Assembly: GCF_009806555.1 (NCBI RefSeq)
Contig: NZ_VUOK01000018.1
Span: 307,499-371,498 of the forward strand
Length of the DNA stretch: 64,000 bases
DNA from: Methylobacterium sp. 2A
GTDB taxonomy: Bacteria; Pseudomonadota; Alphaproteobacteria; Rhizobiales; Beijerinckiaceae
Direction of reading: 5' to 3'
Part shown: positions 38,220 to 47,684 of the stretch, in pieces
Position numbering within the stretch: position 1 is the first letter of the stretch
Layout: each line of letters starts with the position of its first letter
Notes under the pieces: model-generated
What the model was told of the DNA's origin: nothing
What the model saw: the letters and a program-made list of their open reading frames with translations, nothing else
Databases searched by the model: none
Translations under genes and position numbers: made by a program

Positions 38220-39407
38220 ATGGGTTTCCGTCGGACAGGCTTGCGAGCGCTGGCTGCGCTCGGGCTGGCGGGTCAGGTTGCGGCCTGCGGCAGCCTTCCG
38301 CGCACGCCCTACAGTGCCGAGCAGGCGGCCTTCGCGAGCGTGCCCGGCATACCCGGTGCGCGCGTCTACGCGGATGCCTCGGTGGAGACGATCGCGGAAC
38401 TCGCCGCCAATCCGCAGCGGCGGAGCAAGGGCTTCACCTATCTGGCACTGTCGGGCGGTGGCGGCGACGGCGCCTACGGGGCCGGCGTGCTCAACGGCTG
38501 GACGGCCTCCGGCAAGCGGCCCGAATTCACCCTGGTCTCCGGCGTCTCGACCGGCGCGCTGATCGCGCCCTTCGCGTTCCTGGGGTCGGGCTACGATGCC
38601 TATCTGACCGAGTTCTACACCAGCGGTGTCGCCAGCGAACTGGTGGCCTCGCCCAACCTCGCCAATGTGCTGTTCGGCTCGGGGCTCTTCGGCGACGGAC
38701 GCCTGCGCAACCTCATCGACCGCTACGTCACGCCGGACCTGATCCGGGCGGTGGCCGAGGAGCACGCCAAGGGCCGGCGCCTGATGGTGGTGACCACCAA
38801 CCTCGATTCCCAGCGGGCGGTGATCTGGAACATGGGCGCCATCGCGGCGAGCGGTGCGCCGAACGCCCGGGAGCTGTTCCGCGACGTGCTGGCCGCCTCG
38901 GCCAGCATCCCGGCGGTGTTCCCGCCGCAATTCATCGACGTCACGGCCGGCGACGCCCGCTTCCAGGAGATGCATGTCGATGGATCGGTGGTGACGCCGG
39001 TCTTCACCCTGCCGCAGACCCTGCTGCTGCGCGACGGGCGGATCCGCACCGGCGGGAAGGCCGAGATCTACGTCGTGATCAACGGCCGCCTGGAGCCCGA
39101 TTTCGAGGTCACGAAGGACAACACGCTCTCGATCGTCGAGCGCTCCTTCACGACGGCGAGCCGCGCCCGCTCGCGGGCGACGCTGACGGCGACCTACGCC
39201 CTGGCGCGCAACAACGGGATCGGCTTCAACCTGACCTACATTGACGAGGGGGCGCCGAAGGTGCCGGCCTCGAAGGGCTTCGACACCGCCTACATGCGCG
39301 CCCTCTACGAGGAGGGGCTGGCGAAGGGCCGGACCGGCACCTTCTGGCAGCACACCGTCCCGGCCGCGCCCACGGTCAGGGAGACGGCGAGCACGCTCGC
39401 GAACTGA
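38220..39407 (+). CDS. Patatin-like phospholipase, putative lipoprotein
   Basis: 395 residues from ATG 38220. The N-terminus RALAALGLAGQVAACG has a lipobox-like VAAC, giving lipid attachment at Cys23. The patatin domain has the oxyanion loop LSGGGGDGAYGAGVLNGW, nucleophile GVSTG (Ser110) and the catalytic Asp254 in MHVDGSVVTP. It would hydrolyse acyl esters of phospholipids at the envelope. The C-terminal third (RARSRATLTATYALARNNGI) is typical of the bacterial lipoprotein branch of patatins. Confidence 0.88.
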   Translation: MGFRRTGLRALAALGLAGQVAACGSLPRTPYSAEQAAFASVPGIPGARVYADASVETIAELAANPQRRSKGFTYLALSGGGGDGAYGAGVLNGWTASGKRPEFTLVSGVSTGALIAPFAFLGSGYDAYLTEFYTSGVASELVASPNLANVLFGSGLFGDGRLRNLIDRYVTPDLIRAVAEEHAKGRRLMVVTTNLDSQRAVIWNMGAIAASGAPNARELFRDVLAASASIPAVFPPQFIDVTAGDARFQEMHVDGSVVTPVFTLPQTLLLRDGRIRTGGKAEIYVVINGRLEPDFEVTKDNTLSIVERSFTTASRARSRATLTATYALARNNGIGFNLTYIDEGAPKVPASKGFDTAYMRALYEEGLAKGRTGTFWQHTVPAAPTVRETASTLAN

Positions 39408-39455
39408 GCGCGCTCGATCCTGTGCCGCGCGCCGGGCGGCGCGCGGCGGCCGGGC

Positions 39456-39584
39456 TCACTTGCCCAGGATCTTGGTGACGAGGCGGCCGATCGGCGTCGC
39501 CGTGCTGGCGTTCCGGTCGTCGCGGTCCACGGGGCGGTTCTCGTTGCCGAGGAGCTTGGTGACGAGGCGTCCGATCAGGTTCAT
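39456..39584 (-). CDS. 42-residue peptide with duplicated amphipathic motif
   Basis: The 42-codon frame starts at ATG 39584 with GGAGGG seven bases upstream, an excellent ribosome site. The sequence begins MNLIGRLVTKLLGNENRP and ends TPIGRLVTKILGK. IGRLVTK(L/I)LG thus occurs twice, about 27 residues apart, joined by an acidic, polar linker. Each copy can form a short cationic amphipathic helix. It lies downstream of pyk on the same strand, 89 bp apart, with a small hairpin between. Too short for most gene finders; no family recognised. A membrane-active or membrane-binding peptide is one possibility. Confidence 0.6.
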   Translation of the reverse strand: MNLIGRLVTKLLGNENRPVDRDDRNASTATPIGRLVTKILGK

Positions 39585-39602
39585 GGGATGGCCCTCCGGT
39601 GT

Positions 39603-39619
39603 TGCGCCAAAACGGCGCA
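39603..39619 (-). terminator. Small hairpin between pyk and the 42-codon gene
   Basis: TGCGCC, a 5-nt loop and GGCGCA. It lies 55 bp past the pyk stop, 19 bp before the small-gene start. On the minus strand the loop reads GTTTT. It may attenuate read-through from pyk. Confidence 0.35.
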
Positions 39620-39673
39620 GCTTTCGATTCAACGGGTGAGGAGCGGGCCGCGTTCCACCCGCCCGGCCCGCCT

Positions 39674-41086
39674 TCAGACCTGCATCAGCCGGATGTTGTT
39701 GGTGTTGCCAGCCGTGTGGAAGGGGATGCCGGCGGCCACCACGATGATGTCGTTCGGCTTGGCGAAGCCCTCTTCCTGCGCGTGCTGGCAGGCCTTCGCG
39801 GTCATCTCCTCGTAGGAGTCGACGTCGTCCGTGTGGACGCTGTGGGCGCCCCACAGCAGGCTCAACCGGCGCGAGGTCGCGAGGTTCGGGGTCAGGGCCA
39901 GGATCGCGGCGGCGGGGCGCTTCCGGGCGACCCGCGCCGCCGTCGTTCCGCTCGACGTGTAGGCCACGATCGCGGCGGCGTGGACCGCCTCGGCGAGGTC
40001 GGCCGTGGCGGTCGCCACCGCATGGGGCGGCGTCTCCTCCTCGCCGGGTTCCGAGGCCGCGACGATCGAGTGGTAGAGCTTGTGCCCCTCAACGCTGCGG
40101 ATGATCCGGTCCATCATCGCGACCGCCTCGACCGGGTAGCGGCCGGTGGCCGATTCCGCCGAGAGCATCACGGCGTCGGCGCCGTCGTAGATCGCGGTGG
40201 CCACATCCGAGGCCTCGGCCCGGGTCGGCGCCGGGGCGTTGACCATGGAGTCGAGCATCTGGGTCGCCACCACAACCGGCTTCACGGCGAGCCGGCAGGC
40301 GCGGATCAGCTCCTTCTGGCGGCCCGGCACGTCCTCGTGCGGGATCTCGACGCCGAGGTCGCCGCGGGCCACCATCACGGCGTCGGAGAGCCGGATGATG
40401 TCGTCGATCCGCTCCAGCGCCTGCGGCTTCTCGATCTTCGACATGATGCCGGCCCGGTCGCCGATGATCCCCCGGGCCTCGATGACGTCGGAGGGCTTCT
40501 GCACGAAGGACAGGGCCACCCAGTCGACGCCGAGTTCGAGCCCGAAGGCGAGGTCGGCCCGGTCCTTCTCGGTGAGGGGCGACAGGTCGAGCAGCGTGCC
40601 CGGCAGGTTGACGCCCTTGCGGTTCGAGATCGGGCCGCCGGTCACCACCTCGGCGGTGATCGCGGTGCGCTCCGGGCCAGTGACGCGCACACGCACGCGC
40701 CCGTCGTCGATCAGCAATTCCTGGCCGGGCACCACGGCGTCGAAGATCTCCGGGTGGTGCAGCGGGATCGACTGCTTGTCGCCCTCGGCGCCTTCGAGGA
40801 CGAAGCGCACCCTCTCGCCGGCTTCGAGATCCAGCCGGCCACCCTGCAGCGTGCCGATCCGGATCTTCGGTCCCTGCAGATCCTGCAGGATGCCGATCGG
40901 CCGGCCGACCTCCTTCTCAAGGGCGCGGATGGCGGCGTGGACCCGGGCGTGGTCCTCCTGCACCCCGTGGCTGAAGTTCAGCCGGAAGGTGTCGACCCCG
41001 GCGAGGAACAGGGCCTTCAGCCGGTCGGGCGCCGAACTGGCAGGCCCCACGGTGGCGACGATCTTGGCGTGGCGGTGACGGCGCAT
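39674..41086 (-). CDS. pyk: Pyruvate kinase
   Basis: 470 residues. Substrate and metal motifs: AKIVATVGPASS at the start, DTFRLNFSHG, LQDLQGPKIRIG, EKDRADLAFGLELGVDWVAL, the signature MSKIEKPQALERIDDII and VMVARGDLGVEIP, and TQMLDSM. The C-terminal domain contains AYTSSGTTAARVARKRP and LLWGAHSV. It makes pyruvate and ATP from phosphoenolpyruvate and ADP. Normal length. Confidence 0.97.
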   Translation of the reverse strand: MRRHRHAKIVATVGPASSAPDRLKALFLAGVDTFRLNFSHGVQEDHARVHAAIRALEKEVGRPIGILQDLQGPKIRIGTLQGGRLDLEAGERVRFVLEGAEGDKQSIPLHHPEIFDAVVPGQELLIDDGRVRVRVTGPERTAITAEVVTGGPISNRKGVNLPGTLLDLSPLTEKDRADLAFGLELGVDWVALSFVQKPSDVIEARGIIGDRAGIMSKIEKPQALERIDDIIRLSDAVMVARGDLGVEIPHEDVPGRQKELIRACRLAVKPVVVATQMLDSMVNAPAPTRAEASDVATAIYDGADAVMLSAESATGRYPVEAVAMMDRIIRSVEGHKLYHSIVAASEPGEEETPPHAVATATADLAEAVHAAAIVAYTSSGTTAARVARKRPAAAILALTPNLATSRRLSLLWGAHSVHTDDVDSYEEMTAKACQHAQEEGFAKPNDIIVVAAGIPFHTAGNTNNIRLMQV

Positions 41087-41237
41087 GCGGGTCTCGGCCT
41101 CCTGAGGCTATCTCTGGGAATCGAGCCGGGCGATCGGATGCCCCGACGCCGCTCAGATCGGTGCTGGCGGACGCCAGGACGAGGGGAGCGCCGCCGACCG
41201 GGAACCTGATCGCGCGGCCGCCCGATTCGGCCGGGCG

Positions 41238-41732
41238 CTATCTGGACGCCTCGCGGGCGATCCCGGCAAGTCCCGCCTCGAAGACGCCGGCAATGTCGGC
41301 GACGGCTTCGGCATCGCTCTTCCCTTCGGCGTCGAAGGTCGCGCTCCAGATCACCGTGGACCCGCTGCCGTTCGGCCGGACCGCCAGCGTCGCGTTGTAG
41401 GCGCGCACCGGCAGGGGGCCTTGGATGAAGCCGTAGCTGTAGCTGCGGCCCTCCGCGTCGCGGTCGGTCTCGACCTCGACGATCGTGCCGAGGCCGCCCT
41501 TCACAACCAGACCGCGGATCTGCGCGCGGATGCCGTCATCGTCGTCGTCGGCCGACAGGATGCAGCGCTCCACCTGCGGGTGCCAGAACTGGATGGCGCA
41601 GAAATCACCGATCAGCGCCCAGACCGCATCCGCGGGGGCAGGGATGTCGCGGCTTCGCGTGACCTCCAGGGCGTAGGCCGGGCCGACCGCGAGCAGAGCC
41701 GCACCGATCGTCGCGAGGGTTGTCCGCTTCAT
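41238..41732 (-). CDS. Secreted SRPBCC-fold protein (polyketide cyclase-like)
   Basis: 164 residues from ATG 41732. Signal peptide MKRTTLATIGAALLAVGPAYA. The mature domain is START/SRPBCC-like: VTRSRDIPAPADAVWALIGD, IQFWHPQVERCILS and VIWSATFDAEGKSDAEAVAD, with a long C-terminal helix. Such domains bind hydrophobic ligands. Export to the periplasm is noteworthy. Ligand unknown. Confidence 0.82.
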   Translation of the reverse strand: MKRTTLATIGAALLAVGPAYALEVTRSRDIPAPADAVWALIGDFCAIQFWHPQVERCILSADDDDDGIRAQIRGLVVKGGLGTIVEVETDRDAEGRSYSYGFIQGPLPVRAYNATLAVRPNGSGSTVIWSATFDAEGKSDAEAVADIAGVFEAGLAGIAREASR

Positions 41733-41912
41733 CCGTCGTTCTCCTTCAACCCTGCCGGAAGGAGGATGCCCGGCCCATCCTCCATCCGGCAGGGTCGCGC
41801 GATCATGTTGGCGCGACGCTGCCGCCACAAAGCCGCCGGGCCCGCCCCTGGAAGCCGCCCCGACCGGCCGGGTATGATAGCGCCCCGACCGATCGCCAGC
41901 GTTCAACCGCCG

Positions 41913-43172
41913 ATGAGCAGCCCGATACGCCTCCGCCTGGGAATCCGCGCCGCCGGCCTCGCCTGTGCCCTGGCGCCGACCCTCGCCGCCGCGGCGCCCG
42001 ACGCATCCGCGCCGATGCCCCCACCTTTCGAGATCTGCCGCGCCGACCTGATCGCCTGGGCTGCCTCGCAGGCCGTGCCGCAGGGCCTCGCCGAAGCTCA
42101 ACTCGGCAGCCTGACGCCTGATCCCGACGTGCTGGCCGCCACCACGAGCCAGGGCGAGTTCGTCAGGCCGCTCTGGGACTACATCGAGGCCAGCATCACC
42201 CCGGCGCGCATCGAGGCCGGCCGGGCCAAGCTCGCCGAGCAGACCGAGACCTTCGCGGCGATCGAGGCGCGCTACGGGGTCGATCGCCACATCCTGGCGG
42301 CGTTCTGGGGCGTGGAATCGAACTTCGGCGCAGTGCTCGACAACCCCGCCATCGTGAAGCCGGTGGTGCGCTCGCTCGCGACCCTCGCCTGCGGCGATCC
42401 CGCCCGCGCGCCCTACTGGCGCAACGAGCTTTCGGCCGCGCTCCAGATCCTCGCCTGGAACCAGGCGCCGCTCGACCGGATGCCCGGCGGCCTCACCGGC
42501 TCCTGGGCGGGGGCCACGGGCCACACCCAGTTCATGCCGAGCGTCTACCAGCGCGACGCGGTCGATTTCGACGGCGACGGCAAGCGCGACATCTGGACCT
42601 CGGTGCCGGACGCCCTGGCCTCGACGGCGCATTACCTGCGCGCGCACGGCTGGAAACCCGGCGCGGGCTGGGGCACCGAGGCGCTCCTGCCCGAGGGCTT
42701 TGACGCCGCCCTGGCCGACGAGACGACGCTCCGAAGCCTCGCAGCGTGGCGGGCGCTCGGCGTGCGGCCCGCCCGACCAGCGGCTTTCCCGGACGAGGCC
42801 GCGGAGGCCACACTGATCCTGCCCGCCGGGATCCGCGGGCCGGCCTTCCTGCTGCGGCCGAACTTCGCGGTGATCCTGCGCTACAACACGGCGCTCGCCT
42901 ACGCGCTGACCGTGGCGCTGCTGTCGGACCGCCTGCGCGGCGATCCGGGCCTCGTCCGCGATTGGCCCCGGGGCGACCGGGTGCTCACCGGAGATGAGCG
43001 GCGCGACCTGCAGACCCGTCTGATCGAGCGTGGCTTCGCCACCGGCGGCGTCGATGGGAAGATCGGCCCGAAGACGCGGGCGGCGTTGCGCGCCTTCCAG
43101 GGCTCGGTCGGGTTGCCGGCCGACGGCTATGCCGACGCGGCACTGCTGGAGCGGATCCGGGGGGCGCCTTGA
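41913..43172 (+). CDS. Lytic murein transglycosylase (MltB/GH103 type)
   Basis: 419 residues from ATG 41913. Signal peptide GIRAAGLACALAPTLAAAA. The catalytic Glu135 is in ILAAFWGVESNFGAVLDN. Further motifs are GSWAGATGHTQFMPSVY, DFDGDGKRDIW and ALASTAHYLRAHGWKPG. The C-terminal 60 residues are a peptidoglycan-binding domain (DLQTRLIERGFATGGVDG, TRAALRAFQGSVGLPADGY). It cleaves glycan strands with formation of anhydro-muramyl ends in the periplasm. Confidence 0.93.
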   Translation: MSSPIRLRLGIRAAGLACALAPTLAAAAPDASAPMPPPFEICRADLIAWAASQAVPQGLAEAQLGSLTPDPDVLAATTSQGEFVRPLWDYIEASITPARIEAGRAKLAEQTETFAAIEARYGVDRHILAAFWGVESNFGAVLDNPAIVKPVVRSLATLACGDPARAPYWRNELSAALQILAWNQAPLDRMPGGLTGSWAGATGHTQFMPSVYQRDAVDFDGDGKRDIWTSVPDALASTAHYLRAHGWKPGAGWGTEALLPEGFDAALADETTLRSLAAWRALGVRPARPAAFPDEAAEATLILPAGIRGPAFLLRPNFAVILRYNTALAYALTVALLSDRLRGDPGLVRDWPRGDRVLTGDERRDLQTRLIERGFATGGVDGKIGPKTRAALRAFQGSVGLPADGYADAALLERIRGAP

Positions 43173-43491
43173 ACCGGAATCCGGTCGGCTCGACGGGACG
43201 GGGCAGGTTTCGAGCCCGTGCTGCTGATCAGGCGCCGCGAGCATGTCTTCAAAAGCGGAAACGTCTGTTCGCCTCGACGTCAGCGCGGGCCACCGGATCT
43301 CGCATGATCAATTGTAGCGCGCGTGCCACACCCGAACGCGGAGGGGTGGGTTTTTACAATGCTTCCAGAAGCCCCCTAAGGCTCATTGAAATTGTTATAA
43401 ACAAGGTCGGTTCGCCTCGCCTCGCGTAAGCTTGACCGTTTGTGTTTCCGGATCGTAACCGACGCGCACCGATCAAGGTTGGTTCGCGTCC
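43173..43491. other. Intergenic region upstream of the TonB-dependent receptor
   Basis: 319 bp. Mostly GC-rich, with an AT-rich stretch GAAATTGTTATAAACAAGG near 43387-43405 that may hold the receptor promoter. I see no clear Fur, RirA or Irr consensus. Confidence 0.4.
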
Positions 43492-45660
43492 GTGGCTGTT
43501 TCGCCTGCAACATCCAAGACCAAAAGCGTGCTCTTTGCGTCGACCGCGCTCGTGTTCATGGCGCAATCCGGCTCGCTGACCGGCTTCGGTCCGAGTTCTG
43601 CTTTCGCACAGCTTGCAGCCGATGCTCCGATGGAGGTGAAGCTCGACGAATTGTCGGTCGCCGGAAGCGGCGGGCCGCCCAGCACGGTGGACGGCTATCG
43701 CGCCAGGAACAGCATCAGCGCGACGCGTACCGACACGCCTCTGCGCGAAGTCCCGCAGACCGTCGTCGTCGTGCCCGATCAGGTGCTCACCGACGCGGCA
43801 GCAACGCGCGTCGATACGGCCCTCGACCTCGCGGGCGTGGGACGCGCGAACAATTTCGCGGGCCTTGGGCTGACCGAAGTCACGATCCGCGGCTTCAACA
43901 CGGGCGAGTTCTTCCGCAACGGGTTCCCGATCAATCGTGGCTACCCAAACTCGCCCGACGTCGTCTCGATCGAGCGGATCGAGGTCCTCAAGGGTCCCTC
44001 GGCCTTCCTCTACGGCCGCGGCGATCCCGGCGGCACCTTCAACATCGTCACCCGGCAGCCGGTCGCCGAACGCTCCCTCGCAATCGGAACTCAGTTCGGC
44101 AGCTTCAACCAGAAGCGCACCACCTTCGATGCAACGGGCGCCCTCGACCAAGAGGGGCAGGTGCTTGCCCGCATCACGGGCGCCGTCGAGGACAACGGCA
44201 GCTTCCGGGATTTCGTGCGGGGCGACCGCTACGACCTCGCGCCCGTGATCGCCTGGAAGCCGTCGGCCGATACCACCATCACGCTGGAGGGCGAGGTGCT
44301 GAGCACCGCCGCGACCTTCGACCGGGGTCTCGTGCCCATCAACGGCAACCTGCGTGCCGTGCCGCGCAATCGCGTCATCGGCGAGCCTGGCATCCCGCCG
44401 GTCCGCGTCGACGATGCGCTCGGCCAGCTTCGCATCGAGCACCGCCTCGATCCGGATTGGGTGGTCACTGCCGGGGCCCAGGCGCGCGGCGGCCACTTCT
44501 ACGGCGACGGTGTGGGCGCCGTGAACGTGCTCGGCGACGGCCGAACCCTGCGCCGCACCGACGAGCACCGCGACCTGAGCTGGTCCGACCTCGACCTTCA
44601 GTTCAATCTCGCGGGCAAGTTCGAGACCGGCCCCTTCCGCCACACCCTGCTGATGGGCCTCGAATACGACAGCTACCGCTACCGGGAGATCTTCAACCGC
44701 TCGAACGCGAACGCCAACCCCTTCGCCCTCGACCTGCTCGAGCCCCATTACGGTCAACTTCCGCTGCCGCCGCTCGGCTCGATCACCAACTTCCTCCAGA
44801 ACATCCAGAGCTACGCGGGCTACATCCAGGATCAGATCGACATCACGCCGCGTCTCCATGCCCTCCTCGGCGTGCGCGTCGAGGATCTCGGCCTTGTCTC
44901 GACCGACTACCGCACCGGTCGCACCACGAACCTGCAGGGGACGGTCGCGACCCCGCGGTTCGGCCTCGTCTACGATCTGACCGACTGGGTCTCGCTCTAC
45001 GGCGATTACGGCCGCTCCTTCCTTCCCAACACCGGGACGGACCGCTCGGGACGCCCTTTCGCCTTTCAACAGGGCGAGGGCTACGAGGCCGGCGCGAAGC
45101 TCAGTTTGCTCGACGGCACCCTCAGCGCCACCGCGGCCGTGTTCGACATCTGGCGCACGAACGTCCTCACCGCCGATCCGGTCGATCCGAATTTCAGCGT
45201 CGCGGCCGGCATCGTGCGTAGCCGAGGCTTCGACCTGACCGTCGCGGGTGAGCTCGCACCCGGATGGCGGGTGTTCGGCACCTACACGCATGTCGACGCC
45301 TCCGTCGCGCACGACAACACGCTGCCGATCGGGACGCGGCTCGCCAACGTTCCCGCCGACAGCTTCGCCGTGCAGAGCGTTTACGAGTTCCAGGGCGCCG
45401 CGTTGCGTGGCCTCGGCCTCGGCGGCGGCGTGATGCATGTCGGCCAGCGTGTCGCCGGCACTGCGCTCTCGACCTTCAAGCTGCCGGAATACACGGTGTT
45501 TAACCTGATTTCTTACTACTGGATCACGCCGGGAGTTCGGATCTACCTCAGTATCGACAACCTATTCGACGCAATATACTACGATCGCGCGTTCCAGAAC
45601 CGCTACGCTACGCCGGGTGCCCCCCGAACCGTGATGGGCGGTGTCGCGGCGCGCTTTTGA
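43492..45660 (+). CDS. TonB-dependent siderophore receptor
   Basis: 722 residues, started here at GTG 43492. The N-terminal export signal includes SVLFASTALVFMAQSGS and a cleavage region SAFAQLA. The plug domain has TDTPLREVPQTVVVVPDQVL, RGFNTGEFFRNGFPINRGYP and IERIEVLKGPSAFLYGRGDP. GGTFNIVTRQP follows, and many barrel strands end in the last strand PRTVMGGVAARF with terminal Phe. The FpvA/FhuE-type pattern (LKGPSAFLYGRGDPGG) points to hydroxamate or mixed siderophores. TonB-ExbBD are not in the window. Confidence 0.93.
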   Translation: MAVSPATSKTKSVLFASTALVFMAQSGSLTGFGPSSAFAQLAADAPMEVKLDELSVAGSGGPPSTVDGYRARNSISATRTDTPLREVPQTVVVVPDQVLTDAAATRVDTALDLAGVGRANNFAGLGLTEVTIRGFNTGEFFRNGFPINRGYPNSPDVVSIERIEVLKGPSAFLYGRGDPGGTFNIVTRQPVAERSLAIGTQFGSFNQKRTTFDATGALDQEGQVLARITGAVEDNGSFRDFVRGDRYDLAPVIAWKPSADTTITLEGEVLSTAATFDRGLVPINGNLRAVPRNRVIGEPGIPPVRVDDALGQLRIEHRLDPDWVVTAGAQARGGHFYGDGVGAVNVLGDGRTLRRTDEHRDLSWSDLDLQFNLAGKFETGPFRHTLLMGLEYDSYRYREIFNRSNANANPFALDLLEPHYGQLPLPPLGSITNFLQNIQSYAGYIQDQIDITPRLHALLGVRVEDLGLVSTDYRTGRTTNLQGTVATPRFGLVYDLTDWVSLYGDYGRSFLPNTGTDRSGRPFAFQQGEGYEAGAKLSLLDGTLSATAAVFDIWRTNVLTADPVDPNFSVAAGIVRSRGFDLTVAGELAPGWRVFGTYTHVDASVAHDNTLPIGTRLANVPADSFAVQSVYEFQGAALRGLGLGGGVMHVGQRVAGTALSTFKLPEYTVFNLISYYWITPGVRIYLSIDNLFDAIYYDRAFQNRYATPGAPRTVMGGVAARF

Positions 45661-45808
45661 CACATGACTGTCGCGGGGCGGAGACTCTGCGGTCCACATG
45701 GGGGCCAGGCGGTGACGTCCGCTTCCATCCCTGCTCGTCCGGTCGCGCCCCACCGACGCGGACACCGTCGCGGAACCCGTGAGCAGGTCGGAAACGGCCT
45801 GGCTCCAC

Positions 45809-46597
45809 TCAGGCCAGGAAGGCCGGCTCGTCCCGGGCGAGCACCCGCTTGACGCTCTCCAGGTGCAGCCGGGCGCTCTCGGCGCGGCCGGCCGCCTCCT
45901 GGGCCGCCACGTGCTTCACGATCGCCTCGGGCACGACCTTCAGGGTCCGCCCCGTGCTCAGCGCCAGCACCTGCGCCTGCGCGGCGCGCTCCAGATAATA
46001 GAGGTCGTCCCAGGCCTCCGCGATGGTCTCGCCGAGCACCATCACGCCATGGTTCTTCAGGAACACCACGTCGGCCTCCCCGGCGCTGGCGGCGATCCGC
46101 CGGCCCTCCTCGGAATCCAGCGCCAGCCCGTTGTAATCCTCGTCCACCGCGATGCGGCCGTAGAAGCGCAGGGCCGTCTGGCCGGCCCAGAGCAGGGGTT
46201 GCCCCTCCAGCATGGCCAGAGCGGTGGCGTAGGGCATGTGGGTGTGGAAGGCGGCCCGGGCGCGGGGCTTCAGCCGGTGCAATTCGGCGTGGATGTGGAA
46301 GGCCGTGGCCTCGGGCTGGCCATCGCCCTCCACCACGTTGCCGTGGAAGTCGCAGAGCAGCAGGCTCGACGCGGTCACCTCCGCGAAGGCGAGGCCGTAG
46401 GGATTGACCAGGAACAGGTCGGGCCGCTCCGGCAGGACCGCCGAGAAATGGTTGCAGATTCCCTCTTCGAGCCCGTTGCGCGCGGCCCAGCGCAGGCAGG
46501 CGGCGAGGTCGATCCGGGCTTTCCGCACAGTGTCCGCATTCAGCGGCTCGTTGCTGCGCGCGGGCGGTGTGCCCGGGGCGGTGACCGCGTGAGCCAT
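45809..46597 (-). CDS. Class II aldolase/adducin family protein
   Basis: 262 residues from ATG 46597; a longer frame starts at 46693 without support. Zn-binding histidines in AAFHTHMPYATAL and a later LKNHGVMVLGETIAEAWDDL. N-terminal ARNGLEEGICNHFSAVLP is typical. Members are sugar-phosphate aldolases, epimerases or decarboxylases, or have no known activity. It follows pxpC at 70 bp on the same strand and may be part of the 5-oxoprolinase operon, an arrangement also seen in other proteobacteria. Confidence 0.85.
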   Translation of the reverse strand: MAHAVTAPGTPPARSNEPLNADTVRKARIDLAACLRWAARNGLEEGICNHFSAVLPERPDLFLVNPYGLAFAEVTASSLLLCDFHGNVVEGDGQPEATAFHIHAELHRLKPRARAAFHTHMPYATALAMLEGQPLLWAGQTALRFYGRIAVDEDYNGLALDSEEGRRIAASAGEADVVFLKNHGVMVLGETIAEAWDDLYYLERAAQAQVLALSTGRTLKVVPEAIVKHVAAQEAAGRAESARLHLESVKRVLARDEPAFLA

Positions 46598-46667
46598 GCG
46601 TGAAGGGCCTTTCTCGTCGTCGTCCCGGCCGGGGCGCCGGCCGCCCCGGCCATAGCGCGTCGCGGTC

Positions 46668-47684
46668 TCAGACGCGACCGTCGGCGACGCCACCGACGAG
46701 GTTGAGGCCGAGCAGGAAGTCCGAAGCGAATTCGGTGCGCACCACCGGCTCCCGCGCCACCGGCTCGCTTAAGACGTCGCGCTCGGCCCGGCGCGCGGCC
46801 ACCGCCTCGGCGACCGAGACCTGCCGGAAGGCGATCCGCGCCCCGCCGCGCGCCTGGGCGAGGCGGCCGAAATCGGGGCCGATCACGGTCGCGATCTTGG
46901 GATAGCCCCCGGTCGATTGCCGATCGGCCATCAGCACGATCGGCAGCCCGTTGCCGGGCACCTGGATCGCCCCCATGGCGACGCCGTCGGAGACGATGTC
47001 GTGGCCTCGGGCGTGGGTCAGCGGGGTGCCGTCGAGGAAGCAGGCCATGCGGTCGCCCCGTGGCGAGACTGTCCAGGGGCCGGCCAGGAAGGCCGCGATC
47101 TGGTCGGCGGCGAAGTAATCGTCCTGCGGGCCGAGCACCACGCGGATCACCCGCGGATCCCGGTCCAGCCAGGGCGCGATGAGGCGGTGCGGGGCGACGG
47201 CGCCGAGCCGGGCTTCCGCGACCGGCAGACGATCGCCGGCGGCGAGCCCGCGCCCGTCGAGGCCGCCGAGGCCCGAGCGGGTGTGGGTCGCGGTCGATCC
47301 GATGACCGGCGCCACCGCGATACGGCCGTTCACCGCCAGATAGCCCCAGGCGCCCGTCTCGCCCGCCCGCACGACGAGCGTCCGGCCGGGCTCCAGGGCC
47401 AGCGCGACGGCATCGGGCAGCGCCGCGCCGTCCAGGGCGATCCGGAAGCCCGGCGCGATGAGCGCGATCCCGATCGCGCCGCCCTCCGCGGCGAGCGTGA
47501 CGCCGCCCGTCGAGATCTCGACGGCGGTGGCGTCAAGGGGATTGCCGGCCGCCCGGTTGGCGGTGGCGTGCATCAGCGGGTCCATCGGCCCCGCCGCGGT
47601 GATGCCGTAGCGCAGATAGCCGTGCCGGCCGCCATCCTGCAGGGTCACGCCCGGACCCGCGGCCTCGACGCGGAGCGCCGTCAT
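46668..47684 (-). CDS. pxpC: 5-oxoprolinase subunit C
   Basis: 338 residues, biotin-dependent carboxyltransferase-like. Motifs: GPGVTLQDGGRHGYLRYGIT, AAGPMDPLMHATANRAAGNP, RVVLGPQDDYFA and NGLPIVLMADRQSTGGYPKI. With PxpA and PxpB it hydrolyses 5-oxoproline to glutamate using ATP. The start overlaps the pxpB stop by 4 bp. Confidence 0.94.
   Translation of the reverse strand: MTALRVEAAGPGVTLQDGGRHGYLRYGITAAGPMDPLMHATANRAAGNPLDATAVEISTGGVTLAAEGGAIGIALIAPGFRIALDGAALPDAVALALEPGRTLVVRAGETGAWGYLAVNGRIAVAPVIGSTATHTRSGLGGLDGRGLAAGDRLPVAEARLGAVAPHRLIAPWLDRDPRVIRVVLGPQDDYFAADQIAAFLAGPWTVSPRGDRMACFLDGTPLTHARGHDIVSDGVAMGAIQVPGNGLPIVLMADRQSTGGYPKIATVIGPDFGRLAQARGGARIAFRQVSVAEAVAARRAERDVLSEPVAREPVVRTEFASDFLLGLNLVGGVADGRV

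Noticed and set aside
43173..43491. Fur or RirA box upstream of the siderophore receptor
   Set aside because: No sequence close enough to the known consensus could be found by eye.
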